DNA of 64,000 nt from the NCBI RefSeq assembly GCF_014595885.1, contig NZ_JABUKC010000002.1:496001-560000 (forward strand), read 5' to 3'. Position 1 is the stretch's first letter. Each line of letters starts with the position of its first letter. The notes below the pieces were generated by a model that saw nothing but the letters and a program-made list of their open reading frames with translations, did no database searches and was not told the DNA's origin. The DNA is from Microcella alkalica. GTDB taxonomy: Bacteria > Actinomycetota > Actinomycetes > Actinomycetales > Microbacteriaceae. Both the position numbers and the translations under genes were made by a program. This document shows, piece by piece, positions 27,803 through 36,512 of this stretch.

Positions 27803-29134
27803 CTACTCCTTGACGGGGATCGATGCCGCCTTCAGGGCGTCGATGGTCGACGCCTGGCCCGCCTGCAGGGCCTCGAGGAGCGTACCGCTGCCCGAGACCG
27901 CGCCGGAGAAACCGTCGGCGACGTCGTTGTAGACCTGCGTCATCGTCGGGCCCCACGTGAAGTCGGGGTCGACGTTGTTGCCGGCCTCGGCGAACACCTC
28001 GTAGATGTTCTGGCCACCGTAGAACTCCACGCCCTCACCGAACACGGGCAGGTTCGCGCCCTCGATCGTCGCGGGGTAGATGTTCGCCGTCTTGTTCATC
28101 GCGGTGAGCGCGTCGGCGTCGGTGTTGAGCCACAGCGCGAACTGCGCGGCCTCGTACGGGTGGTCCGAGCCCTTCAGCACCGCGGTGGTCGAACCGCCCC
28201 AGTTGCCGGCGGCCGACTGGCCCGCCTCCCACTGCGGCATCGGGGCGACGGCCCAGTTGCCGGCGGTGTCGGGCGCGCCGCTCGCGATGGTGTTGGCGCC
28301 CCACACGGCCGAGACCCAGGTCCAGATCTCGCTCGAGTTGTAGGCGGCGTTCCACTCGTCCGTCCACGGCGGGTAGACCGCAACGAGGTCGTTGTCGATC
28401 AGACCCTGCCAGTACTCGGCGACGCGGGTGGTCTCCTCACCGGTGAGGTTGACCTCCCACTGCTCGCCGTCGTTGGCGAACCACTCGCCGCCCGCCTGCC
28501 ACACGAGGCCGGCGAAGGCGTTGATGTCGCTCTGCGAGAAGTTGTTGATGTAGCCGCCCTGCTCGCGGATCTGCGCGGCGGCCGCCTCGTACTCCTCCCA
28601 CGTGGTCGGCACGGGGATGCCCGCCGCCTCGAAGAGGTCGGCGCGGTAGAACATGGCCATGGGGCCGGTGTCCTGCGGGATCGCGTAGACCGCGTCCTCC
28701 TCGCCGAAGGTGACCTGGCTCCAGGTCCACGGCACGAACTGGTCCTCCGCCTCGAGGATGCCCTCGCAGGCCGCGATGTTCTCGAGGCCGTCCTGCACGC
28801 GGAAGTTCGGCATCGCGTCGAACTCGATCTGGCCCAGGTCGGGGGCGTTGCCGGCCTCGAGCTGGTTGAAGAAGTTCTGGTAGGTGCCGCCGTTGCCGTT
28901 GGGGCCGGTCTGCACCTCGACCTGGATGTCGGGGTTCTCCTCGTTCCAGATCGCCACGGCCTCCTCGACGCCGGGCAGCCAGCTCGTGAAGGTCAGGGTG
29001 ACGGGGCCGTCGGAGGGAGCGCAGTCGCCTCCGGCGGCGCCGGGGGCCTCGCTGCCCCCGGTCGAGCAGGCGGTGAGCGCCAGCGCCGTGAGAGCCGCCA
29101 TGGCTCCCGCGCGGGCGACGGTGGAGATCGCCAT
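27803..29134 (-). CDS. Sugar ABC transporter substrate-binding lipoprotein
   Basis: Extracytoplasmic lipoprotein of 443 residues that captures the sugar for the two permeases upstream. The signal peptide ends in the lipobox LTAC with lipidated C23, followed by a Gly/Ser/Ala-rich tether and a family 1 extracellular binding domain (LTFTSWLPGVEEAVAIWNEE, DLGQIEFDAMPNF, YAIPQDTGPMAMFYR). AGAAAGGA lies before the ATG. Its own short gap to the permease gene contains a hairpin. Its stop overlaps the Shine-Dalgarno of the alpha-galactosidase. Confidence 0.93.
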   Translation of the reverse strand: MAISTVARAGAMAALTALALTACSTGGSEAPGAAGGDCAPSDGPVTLTFTSWLPGVEEAVAIWNEENPDIQVEVQTGPNGNGGTYQNFFNQLEAGNAPDLGQIEFDAMPNFRVQDGLENIAACEGILEAEDQFVPWTWSQVTFGEEDAVYAIPQDTGPMAMFYRADLFEAAGIPVPTTWEEYEAAAAQIREQGGYINNFSQSDINAFAGLVWQAGGEWFANDGEQWEVNLTGEETTRVAEYWQGLIDNDLVAVYPPWTDEWNAAYNSSEIWTWVSAVWGANTIASGAPDTAGNWAVAPMPQWEAGQSAAGNWGGSTTAVLKGSDHPYEAAQFALWLNTDADALTAMNKTANIYPATIEGANLPVFGEGVEFYGGQNIYEVFAEAGNNVDPDFTWGPTMTQVYNDVADGFSGAVSGSGTLLEALQAGQASTIDALKAASIPVKE

Positions 29135-29182
29135 GCGATGTTCCTTTCTCTTGGTGGTGGTTCGGGTGGTGCCGGTGGTGCG

Positions 29183-29203
29183 CCCGATCTCAGGGTGATC
29201 GGG
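29183..29203. promoter_or_regulatory. Intergenic hairpin before the binding-protein gene
   Basis: Perfect 7-bp inverted repeat (CCCGATC / GATCGGG) with a 7-nt loop in the 86-nt gap between permease and binding-protein genes. It could be an mRNA stabilizer or processing site that raises binding-protein level; only the symmetry is seen. Confidence 0.35.
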
Positions 29204-29220
29204 AGTTCGGGGGAGCGGAC

Positions 29221-30138
29221 TCACTTGAGGCCGCCGTTCGCCAGGCCCGACTGCCAGAAGCGCTGCAGGCCCAGGAAGGTGAGGATGAGCGGGATGATCG
29301 ACAGCAGCGACCCGATGATGACGAGCGCGCGGATGTCGGGGATCTGGCTCACCTGCGTGTTCCAGACGTAGAGCCCGAGGGTGACGGGGAAGAGGCTCTC
29401 GTCGCGCAGCATGATGAGCGGCAGGAAGAAGTTGTTCCAGATCGCGACGAACTGGAACAGGAAGATCGTCACGAGGGCCGGCGCCATGAGCCGCGTGGCG
29501 ACCGTGAAGAACGTGCGCACCTCGCCCGCGCCGTCGATGCGGGCGGCCTCGATGATCTCGTCGGGCACGCTCGCGGCGGCGTAGATGCGCGAGAGGTAGA
29601 CCCCGAAGGGGCTCACGAGGCTCGGCAGGAACACCGCCCACACGGTGTTCGTCGCGCCGACCTGGCTGAAGAGCAGGAAGAGCGGCAGCGCGAGCGCGGT
29701 GGCGGGCACGAGCACGCCGCCGAGGATGACGTTGAAGAGGGTCTCGCGGCCGCGGAAGGTGTACTTCGCGATCGCGTAGCCGGCCATCGCCGCGATGATC
29801 GTGGCGATGAGCGCGCCGACGCCCGCGTAGAGGGCCGAGTTGCCGAGCCAGCGCAGGAAGACCGCGTTGCGGTAGTCGAAGAGCGCCGCGATGTTGTCGA
29901 AGAGCGCGAAGTCGGCGAACCACAGCGGGGCAGTGGTCGTGAAGTCAGCGCGCGTCTTCGACGAGGCGACGAAGAGCCACCAGATCGGGGTGAGGAAGTA
30001 CAGCGTCGCGACGACCATGACGGCCATGGCGATCGTGCGCGAGACGGCGCTCTCGCGGATGCCGCTGTGCTGGCTCGCCCCACGGGGGGCGCGCTTCGGC
30101 TTCGCCGTGCGAGCGGGGGATGCTGTGGTCGCGGTCAT
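29221..30138 (-). CDS. Sugar ABC transporter permease, MalG type
   Basis: Membrane permease of 305 residues with about six hydrophobic segments; the first begins near residue 34 after a basic cytoplasmic N-terminus. The ABC permease EAA loop is EIIEAARIDGAGEVRTFFTV, which docks the shared ATPase. The start ATG overlaps the stop of the MalF-type gene as ATGA. No ATPase gene lies in the operon, so an MsiK-like shared ATPase elsewhere is expected. Confidence 0.93.
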   Translation of the reverse strand: MTATTASPARTAKPKRAPRGASQHSGIRESAVSRTIAMAVMVVATLYFLTPIWWLFVASSKTRADFTTTAPLWFADFALFDNIAALFDYRNAVFLRWLGNSALYAGVGALIATIIAAMAGYAIAKYTFRGRETLFNVILGGVLVPATALALPLFLLFSQVGATNTVWAVFLPSLVSPFGVYLSRIYAAASVPDEIIEAARIDGAGEVRTFFTVATRLMAPALVTIFLFQFVAIWNNFFLPLIMLRDESLFPVTLGLYVWNTQVSQIPDIRALVIIGSLLSIIPLILTFLGLQRFWQSGLANGGLK

Positions 30139-31028
30139 GCTGCCGTCCTCCGCTGCGTGAGCTTGAGCACCGTGAACGACAGCACGAACGTCGCGAGCGC
30201 GAGCACGACGCTCATCGCGGCGGCGAGGCTGATGTTCGGGATCGATGCGGTGGAGTAGATGGTGAGGTTCGGCGTGAAGGTGCTCGTCACGGCCGAGCTG
30301 AACGACTGGAACACCTGCGGCTCGGCGAGCAGCTGCAGCGTGCCGATGATCGAGAAGATGCCGGTCAGCACGAGCGCGGGCACGACGAGCGGGATCTTGA
30401 TCGACCACGCGATGCGCAGCTGGCTCGCGCCGTCGAGGCGGGCCGCCTCGTAGATCTCGCTCGGGATCGCCAGGAGCGCCGAGTAGATGATGAGCATGTT
30501 GTAGCCGACGTAGACCCACGTGACGACGTTGGCGATCGACCAGAGCACGCTCTCGGCCGAGAGGAAGTCGACGGCCTGGGTGACGCCCGTGAACGGCGAG
30601 AGGTTCGGCGAGTACAGGAAGCCCCACATGATGGCGGCGATGACGCTCGGCACCGCGTACGGCGCGAAGAACGCGAGGCGGAAGAACTTCGATCCGCGCA
30701 CGAGCGGCGAGTCCAGCAGCAGCGCGAGGATGAGCGCGAGCCCGAGCATGATCGGCACCTGCACGACGCCGAAGAGCAGCACGCGCCCGATCGACGCCCA
30801 GAACGCCTCGTTCTCGAACACGGCGATGTACTGCGTGAGGCCGCCGAAGACCTGCACGGCGGGGCCGAAGGTGCCGTCGCGCTCGACGACGAGCAGCGAC
30901 TGGTAGACGGCGTACCCGATCGGGATCACGTAGAACAGCGCGAAGAGCGCTCCGAAGGGGATGAGGAAGACCGCGAGGGCCCCTCGGTGACGCACGGCGC
31001 GGGGCCGGCGCACGGCGGTGACGGTCAC
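30135..31028 (-). CDS. Sugar ABC transporter permease, MalF type
   Basis: Membrane permease of 297 residues with six hydrophobic segments, beginning with a basic N-terminus and LAVFLIPFGALFALFYVIP. The EAA loop is EIYEAARLDGASQLRIAWSI. The GTG start overlaps the beta-galactosidase stop as GTGA, and its stop overlaps the next permease. Both permeases and the binding protein form one importer. Confidence 0.93.
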   Translation of the reverse strand: MTVTAVRRPRAVRHRGALAVFLIPFGALFALFYVIPIGYAVYQSLLVVERDGTFGPAVQVFGGLTQYIAVFENEAFWASIGRVLLFGVVQVPIMLGLALILALLLDSPLVRGSKFFRLAFFAPYAVPSVIAAIMWGFLYSPNLSPFTGVTQAVDFLSAESVLWSIANVVTWVYVGYNMLIIYSALLAIPSEIYEAARLDGASQLRIAWSIKIPLVVPALVLTGIFSIIGTLQLLAEPQVFQSFSSAVTSTFTPNLTIYSTASIPNISLAAAMSVVLALATFVLSFTVLKLTQRRTAA

Positions 31029-33076
31029 GGCTCGCTCCTCTCGCTCAGCACGGCGACGACGCCGCCGGCGGGGACGATGGTCGCGGGGCCCGCGACCGCG
31101 GTGCCCGCGACGAGGTCGAGACCGATGAGCGCGGGGCTCGCGATCTCGACGGGCTCGTCACGGTGGTTGATGACGAAGGCGATGCGGCGGTCGTCGGCGG
31201 AGCGCACGACGACGTCGACGTCGTCGCCGACCTCGATGACGGGGATGCCCGCCTCGCCGCACAGGCGCCGCATGAGGTCGCGCAGGCCGTCGGCCTCGAG
31301 CGCCGTGGCGACGTACCACGCGGCACCGGCGCCGTGGGCCGCCCGGGTCACGGCCGGCTGGCCCGCGGCGGGGCCCGTGGCGAAGCGGTCGAGCACCTCG
31401 GCGTGCTCGGTGCGCAGCGCCTCGCTCCAGATGACGCCCGTGGCGCCGCCCTCGAGGGCGACGCGGTCGTCGGCCGCGAGCGGGCGCAGCTCGTCGACGA
31501 CGATGCCGAGCAGGTCGCGGAAGGCGCCGGGGTAGCCGCCGAGACGGATCGCGGCCTGCTCGTCGGCGAGACCGCTGAACGGGGTGACGAGCACGGTCGC
31601 CCCGTCGGCCGCCGCCCGCGCGATCGACGCAGCCGCAGCATCCGTCACCGAGTACAGGGTCGGCACGACGACGAGGTCGTAGCCGGCGAGATCGTCACCG
31701 GGGCGCACCATGTCGACGGTGACGCCGAGCGCGCGCAGCGCGGCGTGGTAACGGCGCGCCTCGGGCAGGTACTGCAGCAGCTGCGTGGGGTGGGTGTCGA
31801 CCTCGGCCGCCCACCGCTCCTGCCAGCCGATGACCATCGCGGCGCGCGCCTCGACGCGCGTGCCGACGACGGGCTCGAGGCGGTCGAGCAGCGCGGAGAG
31901 CTCGACGCTGCGCTGCCAGCCGGGGCCGGCGGCACCGGCGTGCGGCAGCAGCGCGGAGTGGAACTTCTCGGCGCCGCGCTGCGAGGCGCGCCACTGGAAG
32001 AAGCAGATCGAGTCGGCGCCGCGCGCGACGTGCCCGAGCACGGTGCGGGCGAGCTCGCCCTCGCGCTTGGCGTGATTGACGGGCTGCCAGCTGACGGCGC
32101 TCGTCGAGGTCTCCATGAGCATCCAGGGGGCTCCGTCGGCGAGGCCGCGCGTGAGGTCGGCGCTGAAGGCGAGCTCGGCGAGCGGGTCGGCGAGGCGATG
32201 GTCGAGGTAGTGGTCGTTGGCGATGACGTCGAGGTCGCCCGTCCAGCTCCAGTAATCGAGGGCGCGGATGTGGTCGGTGACCATCAGGTTCGTCGTGACG
32301 GGCGCGGCCGAGCGACGGCGCAGCACCTCGGCCTCGGCGCGGTAGTGGGCGAGCTGCTCGTCGCTGCTGAAGCGCTCGAAGTCGAGCTTCTGGGCGGGGT
32401 TGCCGGCCGAGAGCGTCGTGCGCGGCGGCAGCACGTCGGCCCACTCGCTGTAGCGCTGGCTCCAGAACGCCGTCCCCCACGCCGCGTTGAGCGCCTCGAT
32501 GCTGCCGTAGCGCGCCCGCAGCCAGCCACGGAACGCCTCGGCGGAGACGTCGCAGTAGCAGTAGGCGTTGTGGCAGCCGAGCTCGTTGCTGACGTGCCAG
32601 AGCGCGAGGGCGGGGTGCTCGCCGTAGCGCTCCGCGACGCGCTCGACGAGCGCGAGGGCGCGGGCGCGGAAGACGGGCGAGCTCGGGCACCACGCCTGGC
32701 GGCCGCCCGGATAGGCGATGACGCCGTCGCGGTCGCGCGGCAGGATCTCGGGGTGCAGCCGCGAGAGCCACGGCGGCGGCGAGGCGGTGCCGGTGCCGAG
32801 GTTCACGCGGATGCCCGCCTCGTGCAGCAGGCTCATGATCTCGTCGAGACCGGAGAAGTCGAACTCGCCGTCGCGCGGCTCGAGGTGCGCCCAGCCGAAG
32901 ATGTTGATCGCGACGAGGTCGACGCCGAGCTCGCGCATGAGCCGGATGTCGTCGCGCCAGATCGCGCGATCCCACTGCTCGGGGTTGTAGTCGCACCCGA
33001 GCAGGATCGACCCCGTCGGCCAGCCGGGCACCAGGGCAGCGTCGGCCGTGCGGGGGAGTGCGGGGGTGAGGCTCAC
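31025..33076 (-). CDS. Beta-galactosidase (GH42)
   Basis: GH42 beta-galactosidase of 683 residues, cytosolic, first gene of the operon. It opens with ILLGCDYNPEQWDRAIWRDD, has the acid/base Glu in HVSNELGCH, the nucleophile Glu in MLMETSTSAVSWQ, and the GH42 metal-site cysteines in AWCPSS and NAYCYCD. A trimerization-type A domain and C-terminal beta domain follow. The GTG at 33076 follows AGGA with good spacing; the 39 in-frame codons upstream run through the operator region and are not coding. Confidence 0.94.
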   Translation of the reverse strand: MSLTPALPRTADAALVPGWPTGSILLGCDYNPEQWDRAIWRDDIRLMRELGVDLVAINIFGWAHLEPRDGEFDFSGLDEIMSLLHEAGIRVNLGTGTASPPPWLSRLHPEILPRDRDGVIAYPGGRQAWCPSSPVFRARALALVERVAERYGEHPALALWHVSNELGCHNAYCYCDVSAEAFRGWLRARYGSIEALNAAWGTAFWSQRYSEWADVLPPRTTLSAGNPAQKLDFERFSSDEQLAHYRAEAEVLRRRSAAPVTTNLMVTDHIRALDYWSWTGDLDVIANDHYLDHRLADPLAELAFSADLTRGLADGAPWMLMETSTSAVSWQPVNHAKREGELARTVLGHVARGADSICFFQWRASQRGAEKFHSALLPHAGAAGPGWQRSVELSALLDRLEPVVGTRVEARAAMVIGWQERWAAEVDTHPTQLLQYLPEARRYHAALRALGVTVDMVRPGDDLAGYDLVVVPTLYSVTDAAAASIARAAADGATVLVTPFSGLADEQAAIRLGGYPGAFRDLLGIVVDELRPLAADDRVALEGGATGVIWSEALRTEHAEVLDRFATGPAAGQPAVTRAAHGAGAAWYVATALEADGLRDLMRRLCGEAGIPVIEVGDDVDVVVRSADDRRIAFVINHRDEPVEIASPALIGLDLVAGTAVAGPATIVPAGGVVAVLSERSEP

Positions 33077-33121
33077 GAACCGTCCTGTTCCGTCGTTGCG
33101 TCGTCGTTGTCGCCCGCGGAA

Positions 33122-33140
33122 TCTGGGAGCGTGCACAGAC
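33122..33140 (-). promoter_or_regulatory. Operator O2 of the galactoside operon
   Basis: Second exact copy of the 19-base sequence TCTGGGAGCGTGCACAGAC (plus strand). Its 18-bp core is an imperfect palindrome TCTGnGnnCGnnCnCAGA with central CG, the form LacI-family proteins bind. It lies 46 bp downstream of O1, in the leader before the beta-galactosidase start, suited to looping or roadblock. Confidence 0.7.
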
Positions 33141-33167
33141 GGTGCTGCGAACCACGCCCGGTCGATT

Positions 33168-33186
33168 TCTGGGAGCGTGCACAGAC
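33168..33186 (-). promoter_or_regulatory. Operator O1 overlapping the -10 box
   Basis: First exact copy of TCTGGGAGCGTGCACAGAC. Four bases of it lie inside the promoter -10 hexamer, so bound repressor would exclude RNA polymerase. Confidence 0.75.
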
Positions 33187-33212
33187 TAGGCACGGCGCGG
33201 CGAGCATGTCAA
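33183..33212 (-). promoter_or_regulatory. Promoter of the galactoside operon
   Basis: Reverse-strand TTGACA (33212-33207), an 18-bp spacer, then TAGTCT (33188-33183). The -35 is a perfect consensus and the -10 overlaps operator O1. It drives beta-galactosidase, both permeases, the binding protein and alpha-galactosidase. Confidence 0.7.
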
Positions 33213-33247
33213 CGACCGGATGCGCGGCTCGGCGTGTCGCGCGTCAT

Positions 33248-33253
33248 TACACT
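33248..33253 (+). promoter_or_regulatory. -10 hexamer (TACACT) for the LacI-type regulator
   Basis: TACACT 7 nt before the ATG, leaderless spacing. It lies about 60 bp from O1, so autoregulation is possible. Confidence 0.45.
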
Positions 33254-33260
33254 GGCCCCC

Positions 33261-34286
33261 ATGACGCCCCCTCCTGCGCGACCCAAGCGCGCCACGATCT
33301 TCGACGTGGCGGCCGAGGCCGGCGTCTCGCGCGGCACCGTCTCGCGCGTGCTCAACGGCGAGCCGTACGTCTCCGAGACCGCCCGACAGGCGATCGAGGC
33401 GGCGATCGCGAAGGTCGGCTACGTGCGCAACACGGCGGCCCGCAACCTCGCCAGACAGGCCTCCGGCGCGATCGCGCTCATCGTGCACGAACCCAACTCG
33501 GTCTTCGTCGACGACCCCAACATCGGCAACATCCTGCTCGGCACGAACGGCGCGCTCTCGGCCGCCGACTACCAGCTCGTCACGCTCGTCATCGAGACCG
33601 AGCGCGACTCCGAGCGCGTGAGCGGGTACCTCGGCGGCGGCTTCGTCGACGGCGCCATCATCGTCTCGGCGCGCGAGGGCGACCCGATCTCGCGCGCGAT
33701 CGCCGACCTGCGCCTGCCCGCCGTCATGATCGGTCGCCCCGACAACCAGCCGCGCCTGCCCTGGGTGGGCATCGACAACCGCGGCGCCGCGCGCGAGATC
33801 GCCGAGCGCCTCGCGACGACGGGGCGGCGGCGCATCGGCATGATCGCGGCCGGTCTCGACCGCGACTCCGGTCGCGATCGACTCGCCGGCTTCCAGGATG
33901 CCCTGGGCGACGCCTTCGACGCCTCGCTCGTCTCGCGGCAGCCCTTCTACACCTTCGACGCGGGCGTCGCCGGCATGACCGAGCTGCTCGAGCGCGAGCC
34001 CGAGCTCGACGGCGTCTTCGCCGCCTCCGACGCCGTCGCCGCGGGAGCGATCGACGTGCTCCGCGCGCGCGGTCGCCGCGTGCCCGACGACGTCGGCGTC
34101 GTCGGCTTCGACGACTCGGCGTGGGCGCTGCGCTGCCAGCCGCTGCTGTCGACCGTGCGCCAGCCGGCCGCCCTGCTCGGCGCTCGCGCGGCCGAGCTCG
34201 TGCTCGCGCAGATCGCCTTCGGCGAGACGGGCGACGAAGGCGGGGTCATGCTCGAGACCGAGGTCGTCTGGCGCGCGTCGGCGTGA
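33261..34286 (+). CDS. LacI-family transcriptional regulator
   Basis: Repressor of 341 residues: an N-terminal helix-turn-helix (ATIFDVAAEAGVSRGTVSRV) with hinge helix, then a periplasmic-binding-like sensor domain ending with VGVVGFDDSAWALRCQPLLS and the core Tyr/Pro segment. It is divergent from the galactoside operon and two LacI-type operators sit in the shared region, so it is almost certainly the local regulator, with a galactoside or galactose as inducer (inferred). The ATG is favoured over upstream in-frame codons because the -10 lies between them. Confidence 0.93.
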   Translation: MTPPPARPKRATIFDVAAEAGVSRGTVSRVLNGEPYVSETARQAIEAAIAKVGYVRNTAARNLARQASGAIALIVHEPNSVFVDDPNIGNILLGTNGALSAADYQLVTLVIETERDSERVSGYLGGGFVDGAIIVSAREGDPISRAIADLRLPAVMIGRPDNQPRLPWVGIDNRGAAREIAERLATTGRRRIGMIAAGLDRDSGRDRLAGFQDALGDAFDASLVSRQPFYTFDAGVAGMTELLEREPELDGVFAASDAVAAGAIDVLRARGRRVPDDVGVVGFDDSAWALRCQPLLSTVRQPAALLGARAAELVLAQIAFGETGDEGGVMLETEVVWRASA

Positions 34287-34306
34287 GCCGGGCATCCGCC
34301 GCTTCG

Positions 34307-34312
34307 TAGACT
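34307..34312 (+). promoter_or_regulatory. -10 hexamer (TAGACT) for the D,D-carboxypeptidase gene
   Basis: TAGACT separated from the GTG start by exactly 6 nt, leaderless spacing. Confidence 0.55.
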
Positions 34313-34318
34313 GGGCGG

Positions 34319-35548
34319 GTGCTGCGCCGTTCTCTCGCCCTCGTCGCGGGAGGCACAGCCGCCGCGCTCGTGACGGCGACGGGCGTGTACAGCACGCTCG
34401 CGCTGCTCGCGCCGCTGCCCGGCATCGACGGCCGCGCGCTCGAGCGGGTGAGCGTCTCGACGCCCGCTGCCACGGTCGCGCTGCCCGGCTACGGCGCGAG
34501 CGCGATCGGCCCGCTCGACGAGGCAGGCACCGTCTACGCCGGGGTCGACCTCGACACCGTTCGACCGATCGCCTCGATCACCAAGGTCGTCACCGCCCTC
34601 GTCGTGCTCGAGCAGGCGCCCCTCGCGGCGGGGGAGAGCGGACCGACGATCACGCTCGACACCGCCGCCGGGCGCCTCGACGAGGAGTACCGGGCGCGCA
34701 ACGGCTCCGTCGCCCCGGCCGAGGCCGGGCTGCAGCTGACGCAGCGGCAGCTCATCGACCTCATGCTCGTGTGGTCGGCCAACAATTACGCCGACACGCT
34801 CGCGATCTGGGCCTTCGGCTCGACCGAGAACTACCTCGCCGCCGCCGCCGAGTACCTCGACCGGCACGGCATCGAGAACCTGCAGGTGGCCGACGCGACC
34901 GGCTTCTCGCCCGACAGCGCCGGCACGCCGCGCGCCCTGCTCGAGCTCGCGCGGCTCGCCGCCGCGCACCCCGTCGTCGCCGAGTCGGCCGCGCAGGAGG
35001 TCATCGACGTGCCCGGCGTCGGCCGGTTCGAGAACCGCAACCTCGCCCTCGGGCGCGACGGCGTCACGGGGCTCAAGACCGGCACGACCGAGGAGGCCGG
35101 TGCCTGCCTGCTCTTCAGCGGGCGCGCCCAGATCGACGGCGAGACCGTTGACGTCGTCGGCGTCGTGCTCGACGCCGAGGTGCAGTCGCAGGCTGCGGCC
35201 GACGCCCGCGCGCTGCTCACGAGCGTCGTCGACGACTACCGGCTCGTCACCGTCGCGGAGCCTGGAGAGCCCGTCGCTCGCTGGCGCGCGCCGTGGGGCG
35301 ACGAGGTCGAGCTGCGCACCGCCGAGGGTGCGAGCGAGCTCGTCTGGGGCGACGCCACGAGCCAGTCGTTCGTGCCGACCCCCGAGCTGCGGGCCGGCTT
35401 CCCGGCCCCCGATGCTCCGGCCATGGCGGTGCAGCTCGGCGACGAGCAGCTGGAGGTGCCGCTGCAGTGGAGCGGCGCGATCGAGGGCCCGGACCTCGCC
35501 TGGCGGCTGCTGCGGCCGCTGCGCGAGGCGGGCATCCTCACCGAATGA
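34319..35548 (+). CDS. D-alanyl-D-alanine carboxypeptidase (S11 family)
   Basis: Penicillin-binding serine peptidase that trims the terminal D-Ala of cell-wall stem peptides. The 409-residue product has an N-terminal membrane anchor (about 5-30), then the SxxK motif SITK, the SxN motif in WSANN, and KTGT, followed by a C-terminal beta domain of about 130 residues. No C-terminal amphipathic anchor is obvious. GTG start. Monocistronic, convergent with the SGNH hydrolase gene. Confidence 0.88.
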   Translation: MLRRSLALVAGGTAAALVTATGVYSTLALLAPLPGIDGRALERVSVSTPAATVALPGYGASAIGPLDEAGTVYAGVDLDTVRPIASITKVVTALVVLEQAPLAAGESGPTITLDTAAGRLDEEYRARNGSVAPAEAGLQLTQRQLIDLMLVWSANNYADTLAIWAFGSTENYLAAAAEYLDRHGIENLQVADATGFSPDSAGTPRALLELARLAAAHPVVAESAAQEVIDVPGVGRFENRNLALGRDGVTGLKTGTTEEAGACLLFSGRAQIDGETVDVVGVVLDAEVQSQAAADARALLTSVVDDYRLVTVAEPGEPVARWRAPWGDEVELRTAEGASELVWGDATSQSFVPTPELRAGFPAPDAPAMAVQLGDEQLEVPLQWSGAIEGPDLAWRLLRPLREAGILTE

Positions 35549-35560
35549 GGGTCGGCCGTC

Positions 35561-36349
35561 TCACTCGGGCGGCGGCACCGGCAGCGGCAGGGCGTGCGGC
35601 CGCTTGGCCGTGATGCGATCGCCCGACGACTGGTGGCGGATGCGCCGCACCACCCACGGCACGAGGTACTCGCGCGCCCAGCCGATGTCCTGCACGCGGG
35701 CCTCGCGCCACGTGCGCGGCGGCAGCGGCTCGGGCTGCCACGGCTCGAGCTCGTGCTCGATGCCGAGGGTCGAGAGCGCGGCACGGGCGATCGTGTGGTG
35801 GCCGAGGGCCGAGAAGTGCAGGCGATCCGGATCCCACATGCGCGGATCCTGCAGCTCGCGCAGGGCCCACATGTCGACGACGAGCGCGTCGTGCTTCGCC
35901 GCGATCGTGCGCAGGTTCTCGTTGTAGATCGCGACCTTTCCGCGCACGCGCCGCAGCACGGGGGTCATGCCGATGTCGGGGCCGGTGAACATGACGACCG
36001 TGGCTCCGTCGGCCGCGAGTCGCCCGATCGCGCCGTCGAACCGCGAGGCGACCTCGTCCGGGTCGGTGCCGGGGCGGATGATGTCGTTGCCGCCGGCCGA
36101 GATCGTGACGAGGTCGGGGCGGAGGGCGAGGGCCGGCTCGAGCTGCTCGTCGATGATCTGCTGCAGCAGTCGGCCGCGGATGGCGAGGTTGGCGTAGGCG
36201 AAGTCGTCGGTGCGAGCGCCGAGCTGCTCGGCGACGCGGTCGGCCCAGCCACGATGACCGCCGGGGGAGGCGGGCTCGGGGTCCCCGATGCCCTCCGTGA
36301 ACGAGTCTCCGAGCGCGACGTAGCGCGACCAGGGGTGCTGTTGAGACAT
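35561..36349 (-). CDS. SGNH/GDSL-type hydrolase
   Basis: Soluble esterase- or lipase-like protein of 262 residues with no signal peptide. Block I is YVALGDSFTEGIGD, block III is SAGGND, and the catalytic Asp/His are in DPDRLHFSALGH. The C-terminal 60 residues (after REARVQDIGWAREYLVPW) are a family-specific extension common to actinobacterial members. Substrate unknown. I chose the ATG at 36349, where the conserved sequence begins. Confidence 0.88.
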   Translation of the reverse strand: MSQQHPWSRYVALGDSFTEGIGDPEPASPGGHRGWADRVAEQLGARTDDFAYANLAIRGRLLQQIIDEQLEPALALRPDLVTISAGGNDIIRPGTDPDEVASRFDGAIGRLAADGATVVMFTGPDIGMTPVLRRVRGKVAIYNENLRTIAAKHDALVVDMWALRELQDPRMWDPDRLHFSALGHHTIARAALSTLGIEHELEPWQPEPLPPRTWREARVQDIGWAREYLVPWVVRRIRHQSSGDRITAKRPHALPLPVPPPE

Positions 36350-36499
36350 GCTCCCACTCTGGCAGAAGGTGCTGATCGACGCCGGATCCGAGCGCGGCAC
36401 TGCGCGCTCGACGGCGCGAACAACCTGAGAGCCGCCTGGAAGTTCTCCCGCCCCCGTTCGGGGGGTGTGCTTGACTGTCCGCCGAGCGATTCCACCGAG

Positions 36500-36511
36500 T
36501 CGTTCGAACGA
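36500..36511. repeat. 12-bp palindrome upstream of the GlsB/YeaQ gene
   Basis: TCGTTCGAACGA, a perfect palindrome 46 nt before the ATG. It is not an SOS box, since the half-sites are inverted relative to GAAC-N4-GTTC. It may be an operator or chance symmetry. Confidence 0.3.
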
Positions 36512-36512
36512 A

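Noticed and set aside
33122-33186. The two 19-base copies as a transposon scar or CRISPR-like repeat pair
   Set aside because: Just two copies, with LacI-type symmetry and exact placement on the promoter; an operator pair explains them better.
31163-34309. A plus-strand frame of 1048 residues across the beta-galactosidase and lacI genes
   Set aside because: Antisense shadow; no family similarity and it crosses the operator region.
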